Position numbers and translations under genes: made by a program. The notes under the pieces are model-generated. The model made no database searches, had not been told where the DNA came from, and saw nothing but the letters and a program-made list of their open reading frames with translations. 64,000 bases of DNA. Origin: Panax quinquefolius (taxonomy: Eukaryota; Streptophyta; Magnoliopsida; Apiales; Araliaceae). The stretch is from NCBI GenBank assembly GCA_020205615.1, contig CM035167.1:29153130-29217129 (forward strand). The letters are read 5' to 3'. Positions 11,621 through 22,829 of this stretch are shown one piece after another. Within the stretch, counting starts at the first letter, position 1, and every line of letters begins with the position of its first letter.

Positions 11621-11770
11621 AAAACAAGGGTTAATTAAGGAAATCAATATATCACATAATATCCTATAACCAACTAACAAATAAGCTTAGGTAGGACACA
11701 CCTAGCGAAGGATTTACTCGTCTCTCCCTCCTAGTTCTATTCCCGATCTCATGCAGAGATTATATCCTAA

Positions 11771-11782
11771 GCTCGATACCCA
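11771..11782 (-). other. E3 primer binding site
   Basis: On the minus strand the bases after the LTR read …ATGGGTATCGAGC, a decayed version of TGGTATCGAGC seen in E6. The type resembles the initiator-Met site. Confidence 0.6.
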
Positions 11783-12793
11783 TTGTGGCGCCCCAAAATA
11801 GGTCCATTCCATCCAACCCATTTCGAAGTCGCCAAATACATGGTGCGAAATAACTTCTACAACTTTATTAATACATTTGTCGTGCAAAATACAACAACAT
11901 ATATCTTTGTGAGTTTAAATACAATTATTGTCTTTACAGACAATATACATACCCAAATAAATCCTCATCACAATTATTTATACATTATTTTATAAAAATG
12001 GTGAAGACTACTAAACAACTCTCTCTATAACCATCATTCCATACCCCGACTCGTACTCGCTACATTCTCGCCTCTTGAGAAGAAAAATGGAACAAAAAGG
12101 AAAGGGTGAGCTCAACTAACCCGATAAAGAATATTATGACTAAGATAATATACAACAAATTATCGTTAGTCTCCAACGAGGAAAAATCTAATAGAATACA
12201 ATAGACAACCGGTTTTAAATCAACAATCTGCGGTGAAACAATAATTCATTAGAAGAGTTAAGTAGAGAATGCAAACTACTATCTTCTATATATGAATTTA
12301 AAAGTTCATCGTCGATATTTTATCCTGTAACATCAATCAATATATATTTGGAATCAAATATTCATCTTTGCACTCTCAGGCCAAAGATATTCATCGATTC
12401 GATTAGTCATGTTCATCTAAACACTGTTCATCTTTGTACTACGGGCCAAAGATATTAATCGAGAAGTCGTGTTCATCTCAACACACATTCATCTTTGCAC
12501 TACTGGTGAAAGATATTCATCAAGAAATCATTCATCTTTGCACTCTGAGGCCAAAGATATTGATAATATCATCATTTAGGGGGTGAGGATGATGAAAAAT
12601 ATTTCAAAAAAAGCGAATCGATTGAAACAAAAGAACAAATATTAAGGATTAAGTATTTTAAACAATCCAAGTTCAAAAATACTTCATAAGTAATCGGTGG
12701 AGTAAAATTCAAGAATGATCAAAACATGGATACAATCAAAGCTAGTTTCCATAATAGATATTTTGGATGAAAAGAAGAAATTTCATTTTTAAA

Positions 12794-12976
12794 TTGAATA
12801 GTCAAGTATTCGTGAATAGTGTCAGATATCGTGAATAGTGTCGTAGTATCGTGAATAGTAACTCGACACAAAAGATAGAAATTTCACAAAAAAACATCTT
12901 CACGCTTAGTGAATAGAACTCGTGAATAGTAACTCGTGAATAGTAACTCATGAATAGTAACTCGTGAATAGTAACC
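12794..12976 (-). repeat. GTGAATAGTAACTC array in E3 right LTR
   Basis: Counterpart of the 6891-7075 array, with the same two-block layout and unit-level differences in count and spacing. Confidence 0.8.
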
Positions 12977-13245
12977 CCGACATGAAAAAGTTCCAAATTT
13001 GATAAAATATTCCAACCAATATTTCGGCATAATGATATTGAAGAAATAATATCATTTTCGAATAAAATAACATCCCTTACCTCAAAAGACAGTACTTTTA
13101 GTTGAAACACCGGATATAGGCTATGACTTGAACTTGCACCATATAGCAATACTCAAAGTATACTCAAAATACTCACAAGAATACGATTCGATAATATAGA
13201 GAGAAAACGGTTTACGGTGTGATTTTCAATTCTAACCTAAGCACC

Positions 13246-13255
13246 TTATTTATAG
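13246..13255 (-). promoter_or_regulatory. TATA box, E3 right (5') LTR
   Basis: CTATAAATAA on the minus strand, in the conserved block. As the 5' LTR of a minus-strand element, this would have driven E3 transcription. Confidence 0.58.
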
Positions 13256-14822
13256 GAAAATACTTAGAACACAAAAGTAGAAAATTTAATAAATTAATAT
13301 TATAATTTTTCCACAACTTCCTATCCACACTAACAATCTGAATCGACCTCCTAATCACATGTTAAATGAGTTTCAAAATGAAAAAAACGTTTTTTGTAAT
13401 TAAAAATATTTTAAACTTCAAAAATCAATTATTTGAACTTGAACTTCAATAATTCATAATAAATAGCCCTTTTATCGGAAAATTTGAATCTACTTAATTT
13501 TTATAGGAAATACAATTCTCTACAACTTTGCGAGAAGAAAGTTTTCCAAATTCAAAAGCGAAATTAATGAAATCCACAAAGCAGGCGAATTTACAATTTA
13601 TAATCAAATTTGGTCGATAATTGTGTCCACCAACACACAAAATATGTGTTAAACATTTAATGCCACAAAATACTCTTCCTCATATACTCATATATCCCAC
13701 ATTCATTATAAAAAATATCACCATTAATATATTATTAATATAATATATTTAAATGAATTATTTTATCAAATAAAGATAAAATATTAATTTTCAACAATTG
13801 TCACATTAAAATTTTCTCCATCTATATCCACATAAAATCAATATTTTTCTCATCATATAAATCAATAATTAATTATTCACAAATAATATTACTGAGAATC
13901 ACAATATTAATGACAGGTAGTTCCCAAGAAGAGGGGCTTTCAATAAGGATCTCTCCTTCTTTGGCGTATGATTAAGTGACCAAACCTCTCCTTAGGCAGA
14001 ACTTTCTAGACATTGCTAATAATGTTATCCAATAATATTATTAGGATAATATGAATTATTGCTCAGATAATGGAAAATACTATGTAATGACAATTTATTG
14101 AAACAACGATAATATAAAATATCGATGCAAAGCAATTATTGAATCGATAAAATAAAATCTTGAATATTAATTATTTGTAACAATTATTGAGTAGTGCCTT
14201 CTTACGTAAGAATCAATAATTGGTGCAATACTGGTGTCTTCTTGTTCAACAACGGCGTATTAGTGTGTTTTAACCCAGGGTATTCCAACGATGATACTTG
14301 GTAACAACTACGCAGATTATTTATAAACAACTTATATTTGTCATTTTCTTCATCCAATCGTTTTTCCGTTATGGGGCCCCCAAAAAGATCTGTGGTAAAT
14401 ATACGAATATTCCCCGAAGATCTGAATATTCCACGACCAAACGAATATTCCCAAACAATAATGAATATTTTATAACCACTTGCTTATTGAAATATTTTGC
14501 GTATTTTACCTATAACTATCCACATTAATCAAATCAACCCTTACTATTTCAAAATAATAAATAGAGGAAAATAAATTTCATTTATTAATAATTTGGGGTC
14601 TTACAGTAAGCATGCATGTTGGTAATAAAATCTGCAGAATTTTGGAAATTCCAGAATTTTTTTTCTAAGTATAAAACTAGTGCTTGCACGCTTTTCTATG
14701 CATATGGTTTGTGGTCTTAGCATGCTAGTTTTATGAATGTTATATTTTTGTAAAATACCTTGATGTATGAAGTTTATTGTGTCCAAGTATCATGGTTATA
14801 TCATCTTTAGGTTAGCGGGAAT

Positions 14823-15211
14823 AAAATTGTAGAGTCAGTGAAAATCGTAGAGTAAAAATCGTAGAGTCTCTAAAACTCGTAGAGTCAGTGAAAATCGTAG
14901 AGTAAAAATCGTAGAGTCAATGAAAATCGTAGAGTAAACTCAAAAATCGTGAGAGTCAATGAAAATCGTAGAGTAAACTCACGAAAATCGTAGAGTCGAT
15001 TGAAAATCGTGAGAGTAAAAATCGTAGAGTCAATGAAAATCGTAGAGTCAATTGAAAATCGTGAGAGTAAACTCAAAAATCGTGAAGTCGATGAAAATCG
15101 TAGAGTAAACTACGAAAATCGTAGAGTCGATTGAAAATCGTGAGAGTAAACTCGAAAATCGTGAGAGTCGATTGAAAATCGTAGAGTAAACTCTGAAAAT
15201 TATAGAGTAAA
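14823..15211 (+). repeat. Minisatellite in E2 LTR
   Basis: About 22 units of 15-20 bases built on gaaaatcgtagagt with alternating tails (caat, aaactc). It starts about 215 bases after the E3 insertion, in the E2 sequence. The 63-residue minus-strand frame here is a by-product of the repeat. Confidence 0.88.
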
Positions 15212-16041
15212 GTTTATATTACAACTACTATGCATTGCTAATAGTTGATGTGCATGATTATACAATTGTATAGGGCACGTGAAGTGCAGATAGCTGTAAG
15301 CTGTTAATCTGTTATTGGTAAACAACGATCAAGGCAAGTTTTTTACCCTATTTTTCATTATGAATTTATTCAACTCTTATTTAGTTGATTGCAGCGAGGG
15401 TAAGTTTGGGCTTGTGATTAATTAATCATTCGTGCAAGCTCATTTATTGTAAAGTTCTATAACTTCAATTGTGATGCGAAACGTTATTGATGATTATTCA
15501 GTTCCTATTGCAACTGCTATACTTTAAAGTTCATATTCCCTTAATAAACTATATTCAAGCATGCTTTCTAGCTTTCGTCCCAGCTAGATGTTATTGATGC
15601 AAACATAGTATATTGTTTAAACAATTCAAATCCTTTGAAGCTATTTGATGTTTACCAATCCAAATTTCTTTGGTGAGGTCCGTATGAATACTAAGATGAA
15701 CAACCCGGATAAGCAGGGTAAGCGATGATGCATATAGTCCCATTTATGCTTATGCGTTTAAACTTTATACTTGTGCACAATGTAGGGTACGATAGGCTGA
15801 TCCCCTGGAGTACTTGCAGAGACCGTTTACAATCTATTTGATTGTTAAACCGTCTGATGGTTTTTGATGAAACAAAGTAATGTTCAGGGTATCTAACACC
15901 CCTTAGTTTGTTATTGAGAATTCTAGAACTCTTATCTTGATATTCCAGTTTATCTCTTGATATTTATTTCAACTATTGAGAATTATTCATACTAATGCTT
16001 CTACTTCTGATGTATGTTCTCAAACTAATTTATATACTTGT

Positions 16042-16058
16042 TGGGCAATTTGTGCTCA
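16042..16058 (+). other. Conserved LTR hairpin, E2
   Basis: TGGGCA-ATTTG-TGCTCA: a 6-base stem with one G·U pair. It is followed by ttcttgctt and the acceptor-like ttttcag at about 16073-16079, 322 bases before the LTR end. Confidence 0.62.
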
Positions 16059-16268
16059 TTCTTGCTTAAACTTTTCAGTTAAGGCTGATAACGTTGAGGG
16101 CTCGGGCAAGGACAAAGGAAAGTCTAAGATGAAATGATGAGAGTTATTTATGTAATAATTATATTTCCTCATATGATGTGATGTAGCGATAAACGCTAAG
16201 TTTAAGTTTCAGTTTATTAAAGGTTGTAAAGACTTGGGACTTTATTTTGAATAAGTATGTAATAGTTA

Positions 16269-16294
16269 ATATTATTATTATTATTATTATTATT
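16269..16294 (+). repeat. (ATT)n microsatellite in E2
   Basis: Uninterrupted ATT repeat of about 26 bases near the LTR end. A shorter ATT run occupies the same relative place in E1 at about 28218. Confidence 0.85.
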
Positions 16295-16734
16295 AGAGTT
16301 ACTTAGATAGATGATGATGTATGTTATATCGTGAGCACCATGTCGTGTAATCGATGTTACACGGATTTGGGGGCGTCACAGAAACCACTAAACAACCAAA
16401 ACCTTACCTAGAAATATAGTTGTGGAAGCCCAAACATAGTACCTAAGAACTGTCTTGGGTTTCTAGGTAACCCAGAAAACCAAGAACAGATCTGACAATT
16501 ACTTTGAAAGCCCAGATCTCATTCGTTTTATGTTTTATTGTCACGATTATTGTTGTAACATGTAGTTAGACACTAGTACTACAAGATCCATAAATTAGCT
16601 TGCCTAGAAACATCAAGATCTGACATTTATAGTTGGTCAAACTTAGTCCCTCGATAACTAGTTATGAGTGTTCTTAAGCCTCAAGAACACCTATCGCGAT
16701 AGGAACTGTCACTATAGCCTTTAGCGACGGATTT

Positions 16735-17690
16735 AATTATTTTTGTTTTATAATTTTTGAAAAATACATTAAAAATAGAAATAAATTCCTAAAAATTATA
16801 AAATCAATTTTAAAAATTATTTTAAGTTATAAAAATTAACTTTCAATAATTTGACATATTTTTCATAAATATTAATATTTATTTGGATATTATTGGTATT
16901 TAAATTATTTAATAAATGCATTAAATAAATTAATTAAAAATGATTTTATTGTATTAAAATTATTTTAAATGATAATAAGGTATTTAATAATATTTTAAGT
17001 TATAAAACATAACTTTTAATATTTTAAGATAAGTTTCATTAATTATTAAATATTAATGATATTAGATTTATTTAGTAGTTATATTAAATAAATTAATTAA
17101 AAATGATTTTAGTATTATAAAAATTATTTTAAATGAAAATAAATAGTTTAAAAATATTTTAAGTTATAAAATATAACTTTTGATATTTAAAGGTAAATTT
17201 CATTAATAATTTAATATTTATGATATTAAGTTTATTTAATAATTATATTGAATAAATAGTTTTAAAATGGTTTTATTGAATTAAAAATCATTTTAAAAGG
17301 AAATAAATGAATTAAAAATAATTTAAGTTATCATTAATGACATTTAATATTTTGATAAATAATAAATTAATATTCTAATATTAATAGTAATTGTTTAAAA
17401 TGATTTTAGGCGTTTTAAAAAATCATTTAAGGGTAATATTAATACTTTAATAATATTTTGAGTTATTATAAATAACTTTAATATTTTAGCAATAGTTTCA
17501 TTAATAGTTTAAAATTAATTAAATATTAATGATAATAGAATTAGTTAATATTTAAATCATTTAATAATGATTTCGGTGTTTGAAAATTCATGATAAAGTA
17601 TAATAATTATTTAAAAATTATTATAAGGCTATGAAAAATAATATGACTGATATTTAAAATATCTAAACGAATATTGAACTACACAATAGA
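16735..17690. repeat. Degenerate tandem array of about 160-base units
   Basis: The pattern ttttaagttataaaa…taacttt…aatatt…tttcattaat…aatattaatgatat recurs starting near 16815, 16985, 17150, 17325, 17450 and 17610. Units are diverged and almost pure A+T. It was read by eye; unit borders are approximate. Confidence 0.6.
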
Positions 17691-17702
17691 GTCTTAGACT
17701 CG

Positions 17703-17707
17703 ATATT
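17703..17707. repeat. TSD of E4, left copy (atatt)
   Basis: atatt lies directly before TGAAAGTAG and again at 26827-26831 after CCTAACA, a perfect 5-bp TSD that brackets a complete insertion. Confidence 0.9.
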
Positions 17708-19569
17708 TGAAAGTAGTATGCACACAAGCCAATCATGTTTGATGATAAAGCATATACTTTGTAACAATCTTATTCATTTATTAATAAAAAGTATTAATTT
17801 ATTAAAGGCTTTTAATTATCTACATGATGCTGTTTTATAATATGTGATAAACCCATAGTTTTAAGCAATGCTTTTAGAATAATGATGATGATCATTCTAA
17901 TGAGATCTAAATTCTTTGAAAGCTTAAAACTAAAATAGTTTGCAATCATTGGATTACTAAATTGGGGATTAGTGAATCCGGATAGATTGGTACATACGTT
18001 GCTTGCTCATTGGATGAGGATGATTGATCTCATGATCATTTGTGTGGAGACACTAAAGCAAGTATGTAGGTGCTTATTAGAGAATAAGTTCACTGAACGT
18101 GGCTCGCTAAGGAATACCTAATGGAGTTTTATTTGCTTGTCAATAGGAATTCCTATAGTGATAGTAGTACAAGTAATCCTTGGACTTGAGATCATCATAG
18201 TATCTTGTGTATGATGAGTTATACTTTGACTTATTCCTTAAGACCCTTAGGGTATATCAAAGGGTATGCTTAGGTATAATAAGTTGTACATGGAGATAAT
18301 GTATGATCGATAAAGAATCTACTACTTAATAAAAGAAGAGAAATGTCTATGTGATTCGATAAATGACAAACCAAGGTAGTCCTTGGTTAAGGCGAGAATG
18401 AAATTAGAAAGGAGTTTCTAATTTGCATTATTTGGAGTTGTGCATTTAAGAGTCGAAATACATATAATTAAATAAAATAAGACTTGGTAATTCCATGTCT
18501 TATATTTAATTGGGACATTGTATGGTGGAAGGATTGAATTATACGATAACTATTTACTCGGAGGTTCTTTTATGATTAATGTTGAAATCTATATTATCTC
18601 GGAAAGTCGTTGATCGCTAGGGAGGCTTATCCCTATTGTAGAATAAATATTATTTATTTAAATAAATTAATTGTTTAATTTATTTATTTAAATAAGATTA
18701 AATTGTTCTAATTGATTTATTCACAACCTAGGTTTAATATGGAGAACCTAAAGGGTCACACCATAAAAGGAAGAATAATTATTTAAGAAGTTAATGGTAT
18801 AATCGTAATAATATATTATGTATATTTAATTTAATCTATGGTGATAGAATAAATTAAATAGCTTAATATTTATTATTTAATATTTTAGAAATATTAAATA
18901 TAAATTAATAAGAGGAGTCTTATTAATATTATTACAATTATTATTATTATTTTAATTTCTAAAAGAGTTTAGAAATTAATTTAATATAAGTACTCTCATT
19001 TATTCTAATAGGATTAGGAAGGAAAATTAGTTAAAGGAGTTTAATTAATTATCCCTAATAAGATTAGATTAGGAGCCCATTTAATTAAAAGAGTTTAATT
19101 AAATAATACCTTATTTTATTAAATAAGGTTATCTCGATATCTTTATAAGAGAGTCTTATATCGGATATCTAAATGTACGTAATAATTCCAATTGGTTGGA
19201 GAGTACGCCCTTTTTCTATTCAGATAGGAAAAACTAGGGTTTGAGCCAATACCCCTTCTTCTTGAATCTTTATTTTCCTTGGTGGATCACCTCTAGAGGC
19301 CAAACATATGGGTGGCTAACGTTGATCAAAGGAAGGAACCAAACCCGGTGGATTCAAGTTGAACGTGAAAAGGATTGGAGGTGAACTTGTACCTGAAGAA
19401 GCTCGATCTTCAAGGGTATGATTTTATTCTTTTCCTTTTCGTTTAATTAATAATTGTGCATAAAGGGTGATCCGGGTATATGGTTTGTAAAATTTTTAAA
19501 CTCTGATTTTACACGCTTCCGCTTAATTTGTGCAATTTGATTGCGCATATGAATATTACAAACCTAACA
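17708..19569 (+). repeat. E4 5' LTR
   Basis: Starts TGAAAGTAGTATGCAC and ends TACAAACCTAACA. It matches 24959-26826 throughout with scattered single-base and short indel differences. The unusual length for a copia LTR (1.86 kb) partly reflects A+T-rich sequence at about 18650-19130. Confidence 0.9.
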
Positions 19570-19570
19570 G

Positions 19571-19583
19571 TGGCATCAGAGCC
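19571..19583 (+). other. E4 primer binding site, initiator-Met type
   Basis: TGGCATCAGAGCC, one base off the usual TGGTATCAGAGCC complement of plant initiator tRNA-Met, one base after the LTR. Confidence 0.85.
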
Positions 19584-20059
19584 AAACCTTTATGCGAATT
19601 ATTAATTGTTTGATTTGATATGTATATTGATATGTGTTTAGAACATTTTAATTGGGCATAATTTGTTGTATAAAATTTATTAAAAAAAAAAACGGCAATT
19701 TTTTTTCGCTAGTAGCTGATTCACGAATTCGCTGCTAATATGGAATTACTTCACCATGATTCCGTACAAGCTATATAAGTAATTAATCTCTTGTGAATCC
19801 ATGTAATGATTAAAGTAATCATGATTAAAGTAATGATTATATATATTAGCATGTAATGATTATATATATTAGCTTGTAATGATTATAGTAATCATTAGCA
19901 TGTAATGATTAAAGTAATCATGAGCATGTTATATATATAAAAAAAATAAAAATTGCTAAGGGATGCACGGAAATCAAGGGAAGTACTTGGGTTACAGGAT
20001 TCTGTTTGTTACTTTTGTTTAACAAGAGTGATAACTTATATATATAATCTAGTTACAGA

Positions 20060-20102
20060 TTTATATATATATATATATATTATACTATATATAATAGTTT
20101 AG

Positions 20103-20152
<50 letters not shown>
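20060..20152. repeat. (AT)n microsatellite in E4 leader
   Basis: Two near-pure TA runs of about 24 and 47 bases separated by 22 bases. Such tracts are prone to length change, so the stated length may be an assembly estimate. Confidence 0.85.
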
Positions 20153-20329
20153 TAATAATTTTATAATTAAAATAAAAGTTTATTTTAATTTTAAAATAAA
20201 ATATTTATTTTAATCTTAAAATAAAAATGTTTATTCTAATTTTAAAATTAAATTTCATGCTAACTAATTAGAGTTGGAATTAGATTCCATGATAACTAAT
20301 TGGAGTTGAAATTGGATTCCATATTTCTT

Positions 20330-20710
20330 TAAATAAAGGAATTTATTTAAATACTGAAATAAGATTTCATATTATTCAAAATAAAGGAGTTTATTTGTGA
20401 ATAGGAAAGAGAATCCTAATTTTCTTAAATAAAGGAGTTTATTTAGATATGAAATTAGATTTCATATTATTCAAAATAAAGGAGTTTATTTGTGAATAGG
20501 AAAGAGAATCTGTGTTTCCTTAAATAAAGGAGTTTTTTTTTTATACTTGGAATTGGATTCCATAATCAATTAAAACAAAGGAGTTTATTTTGATTAAAAT
20601 TTTGATTAAAATAAAATAGTTTATTTTATTCAAAAATTAGATAAATTAAAATAAAATAGTTTTATTTTGATTTAAATTTGGATTAAAATAAAGGAGTTTA
20701 TTTTGATTCA
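20330..20710 (+). repeat. AAATAAAGGAGTTTATTT repeats in E4 leader
   Basis: Seven copies of the motif at about 20331, 20380, 20426, 20473, 20520, 20571 and 20690. They alternate with agattccat-type spacers, giving a 45-60-base period at first and looser spacing later. Confidence 0.7.
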
Positions 20711-21164
20711 AAACTAGATTTTATACTAACAAAATTTTGCCCATTAAATGATATCAATATATATATTAAATGTTTATTATTCATAAGATGAATGTTATTT
20801 ATTGATGCATATGATGTGTATGATAATAAATAGGATTGATTATGGACTATTGACCAATGTGATTGGATTTTATTTTAGTTGGATGCATGAATGTATGAGT
20901 TTTATTAAATGGGGTCTGTGCACCTTGCCTTCTCTAAATTTTCTTAATGTAAATTCTATCTCTCTCCTATGTACTTCCCCTTAACTGCTGATCAAGGTTT
21001 CTATTTATTTTAAATAGTTTTGTAATAGGAATAGTTAGAATTAATTTTGAAAAATTGGAGATCAAGGAGCAAGGAGCGCTTAAGACCCCGTTTGTAATGG
21101 AGCCCGGGTTTAAATGTAATAGTTATATTTAAATATTATTTCTTGCACCCCTAGGGTTTGACCT

Positions 21165-21196
21165 TTTGGTTCACTTGGTAGCTCTAGTGAACCAAA
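21165..21196 (+). other. Perfect hairpin in E4 leader
   Basis: TTTGGTTCACT and AGTGAACCAAA form an 11-base perfect stem around a 10-base loop. It would be part of the genomic RNA. Retroelement leaders often use such stems for dimerisation or packaging; that role is inference. Confidence 0.6.
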
Positions 21197-21477
21197 CTAG
21201 AATAAAAGTCCATAATCAATCCGGGTAGAATATAGTATTCTATATGTGCATGCGTATACTATATATATTATATAGTATGCAAACATGCTTCGCATGTTCA
21301 TTAATATGACGCGTATTTATATATATATGTAAATGCTGGCGCTAAACAAGATGAGACAAATTAATAACAAACCCTCAATTTTTATATTAAGTCCTAAGCG
21401 TTCAAAGATATTTGGAATATCGAGCGTCAGCTTTCTAGCATGATAAAATTAATAGAGTATTAAATATTTAATATGAG

Positions 21478-21774
21478 TTTGTTGTGTCACCACAAGGCAA
21501 GTATTAAGTATTTAAGATGTTAATTTATCACATTTGATGCTTATAAAGAAAATTGAACAATATTGTTTTGTTGTGTCACCACAAGGATGATATTTTTCTT
21601 TTTTGAATATATGGAGTGCTAGGTCGGACTTAACTTGGATAATTTTGATTCGGATGTGCCACCACTTGATCAAAATAATCTAAGAGGCAAAATACAAGGA
21701 GTTGCATAGTTGATGTAATTGACAAAAGTTGTCTACCTATTTATTTATATATAGTTTGTTGTGTCACCATAAGG
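21478..21774 (+). repeat. TTGTGTCACCACAA hairpin repeats in E4 leader
   Basis: TTTGTTGTGTCACCACAAGG is exact at 21478 and 21567, has one change (CACAA to CATAA, giving a G·U pair) at 21755, and is a weak match at about 21651. Each copy can form a 5-base stem TTGTG/CACAA with a TCAC loop. Confidence 0.7.
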
Positions 21775-21975
21775 CTATATACATTTGAAATGGGATCCTT
21801 ATTCTCACTAGCAAATCTTTAATTAGATTTTGCCGAACTATATAAGTGAGGTAATATAGTTTGAAGAAAATAGTGGGAGATACCAATTTAAAACAAGACC
21901 TAATTTATTTTGGTAATTAATAAAAGAATGTATGTTAAAATGTTGTTAATTACAAATTCTTTCTGAAATTTTACA

Positions 21976-22790
21976 ATGTCTAAAATTACTATCATTGCTA
22001 AGCATATTAGATGCTAAATTAACCAGACCGAATTAAACGGATTGGTTAAGGAATTGAGAATAGTTCTCATGGCTGAAAAACTATCTTATGTCCTTAATAC
22101 GCCTATCTCTGCAATGGTTGTAGACAATGCCTCTGAGGAAGAGATTGCTACTTTTAGAAAGTGGCAAGATGATGCACAGTTGGCTCAATGCATCATGCTC
22201 GCATCCATGAGTAACGAGCTTCAGCGTCAGCATGAAACTATGGATGCTCCTACTATATTCCTGCACATCAAGTAGTTGATGGTGAGGAAAGTAGGACAGA
22301 TAGATATCAAATATCTAAGGAGCTCTTCCGATCTAGAATGGCCAATGGCACTATAGTATAGACAAAAAGTTCTTAACATAATCAATTTGATTGATCAATT
22401 AGGACAACTGGTTTTGTCATGGATGGAGAGTTGAGCCAAGATTTGATCTTGCACTCACTCCCGGACTCCTTTCACAATTGTTGTGAATTTTTCATATAAA
22501 CAAGCTAGATATCAGCTTCGTTGATTTGCTTAACATGTTGAAAAATGATGAGTGTCACTTTCCAACCATGAAAGACCATGTCTTACTGGTAGGGGCCAAA
22601 GGATCTTCTGAAAAGAAGAACGAATCAAAGAAGGTATATAGAAAGGCGTAAACAAAGGATAATAAGAACAAAACTGATACGGATAGCAAAGGAGTTTGCT
22701 TCCACTGCTATAAGCCTGGACACTGGAAAGAAATTGCGAGAAGAATCTTGCAGAGGCTAACCAAAGAAGCTTAGTGAAGTTTCGGTTACA
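21976..22790 (+). pseudogene. E4 gag remnant
   Basis: The frame starts MSKITIIAKHI at 21976 and breaks at a TAA at 22015. It resumes in frame as LVKELRIVLMAEKLSYVLN, ATFRKWQDDAQLAQCIMLASM and SNELQRQHETM to 22275, the N-terminal capsid part of a copia Gag. After 22275 only fragments remain in changing frames. A zinc knuckle at 22697-22738 reads CFHCYKPGHWK and then loses its last cysteine through a one-base deletion. No working Gag could be made. Confidence 0.85.
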
Positions 22791-22829
22791 AATACAAATT
22801 TGTTCATGATTTAAAATAAATTTTTCTTT

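Larger units (their letters stand above)
5883..14605 (-). mobile_element. E3: non-autonomous Tekay-like element
   Basis: Reverse-oriented element with two LTRs of about 2.8 kb, a polypurine tract at 8698 and a primer binding site near 11771. Flanks are ttaag (5878-5882) and gtaag (14606-14610), a TSD with one mismatch. The 3.1-kb interior keeps gag, protease and chromodomain remnants, but the RT, RNase H and integrase catalytic cores are missing at the same joints as in E7. Paired LTRs show it integrated as a unit, so its enzymes probably came from another element. Confidence 0.86.
11784..14605 (-). repeat. E3 5' LTR (right copy)
   Basis: Minus-strand start TGTAAGACCCC at 14605 and end near GGGGCGCCACA at 11784. 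Same blocks as the left copy: hairpin module at about 12107-12122, 34-base repeats at 12360-12561, GTGAATAG array at 12794-12976 and TATA box at 13246-13255. The two copies differ by scattered small changes, many of them short indels near CG or CNG. Confidence 0.86.
4335..16380 (+). mobile_element. E2: solo Tekay-type LTR containing E3
   Basis: It starts TGTAATATCC and ends GGGGGCGTCACA, with identical 5-bp TSDs (gaaac). Once nested E3 (5883-14605 plus one 5-bp TSD copy) is removed, about 3.3 kb of LTR remains. No primer binding site, interior or second LTR exists between the TSDs, so this is a solo LTR left by recombination between two LTRs. It sits in the right LTR of E1, whose sequence continues at 16386. 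Confidence 0.88.
16386..17707 (+). repeat. E1 right LTR, segment 2 of 3
   Basis: E1 LTR sequence resumes after the E2 TSD and continues to the E4 insertion. Its second half is an A+T-rich degenerate array (see next entry). No gene is visible. Confidence 0.75.
19584..21975 (+). other. E4 long untranslated leader with repeats
   Basis: About 2.4 kb without a gene. It contains (AT)n runs at 20060-20083 and 20106-20152, seven spaced copies of an aaataaaggagtttattt motif (20330-20710), a perfect 11-base inverted repeat (21165-21196) and four copies of a TTTGTTGTGTCACC motif (21478-21774). The 60-residue frame at 20802 has no recognisable feature. Confidence 0.7.

Noticed and set aside
11783..11995. 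70-residue plus-strand frame at the start of the E3 right LTR
   Set aside because: LTR sequence on the non-transcribed strand; equivalent positions in the other five LTR copies are not open.
14823..15211. CRISPR-like array
   Set aside because: Units are adjacent, spacers are not unique, and the sequence is plant DNA inside an LTR. It is a minisatellite.
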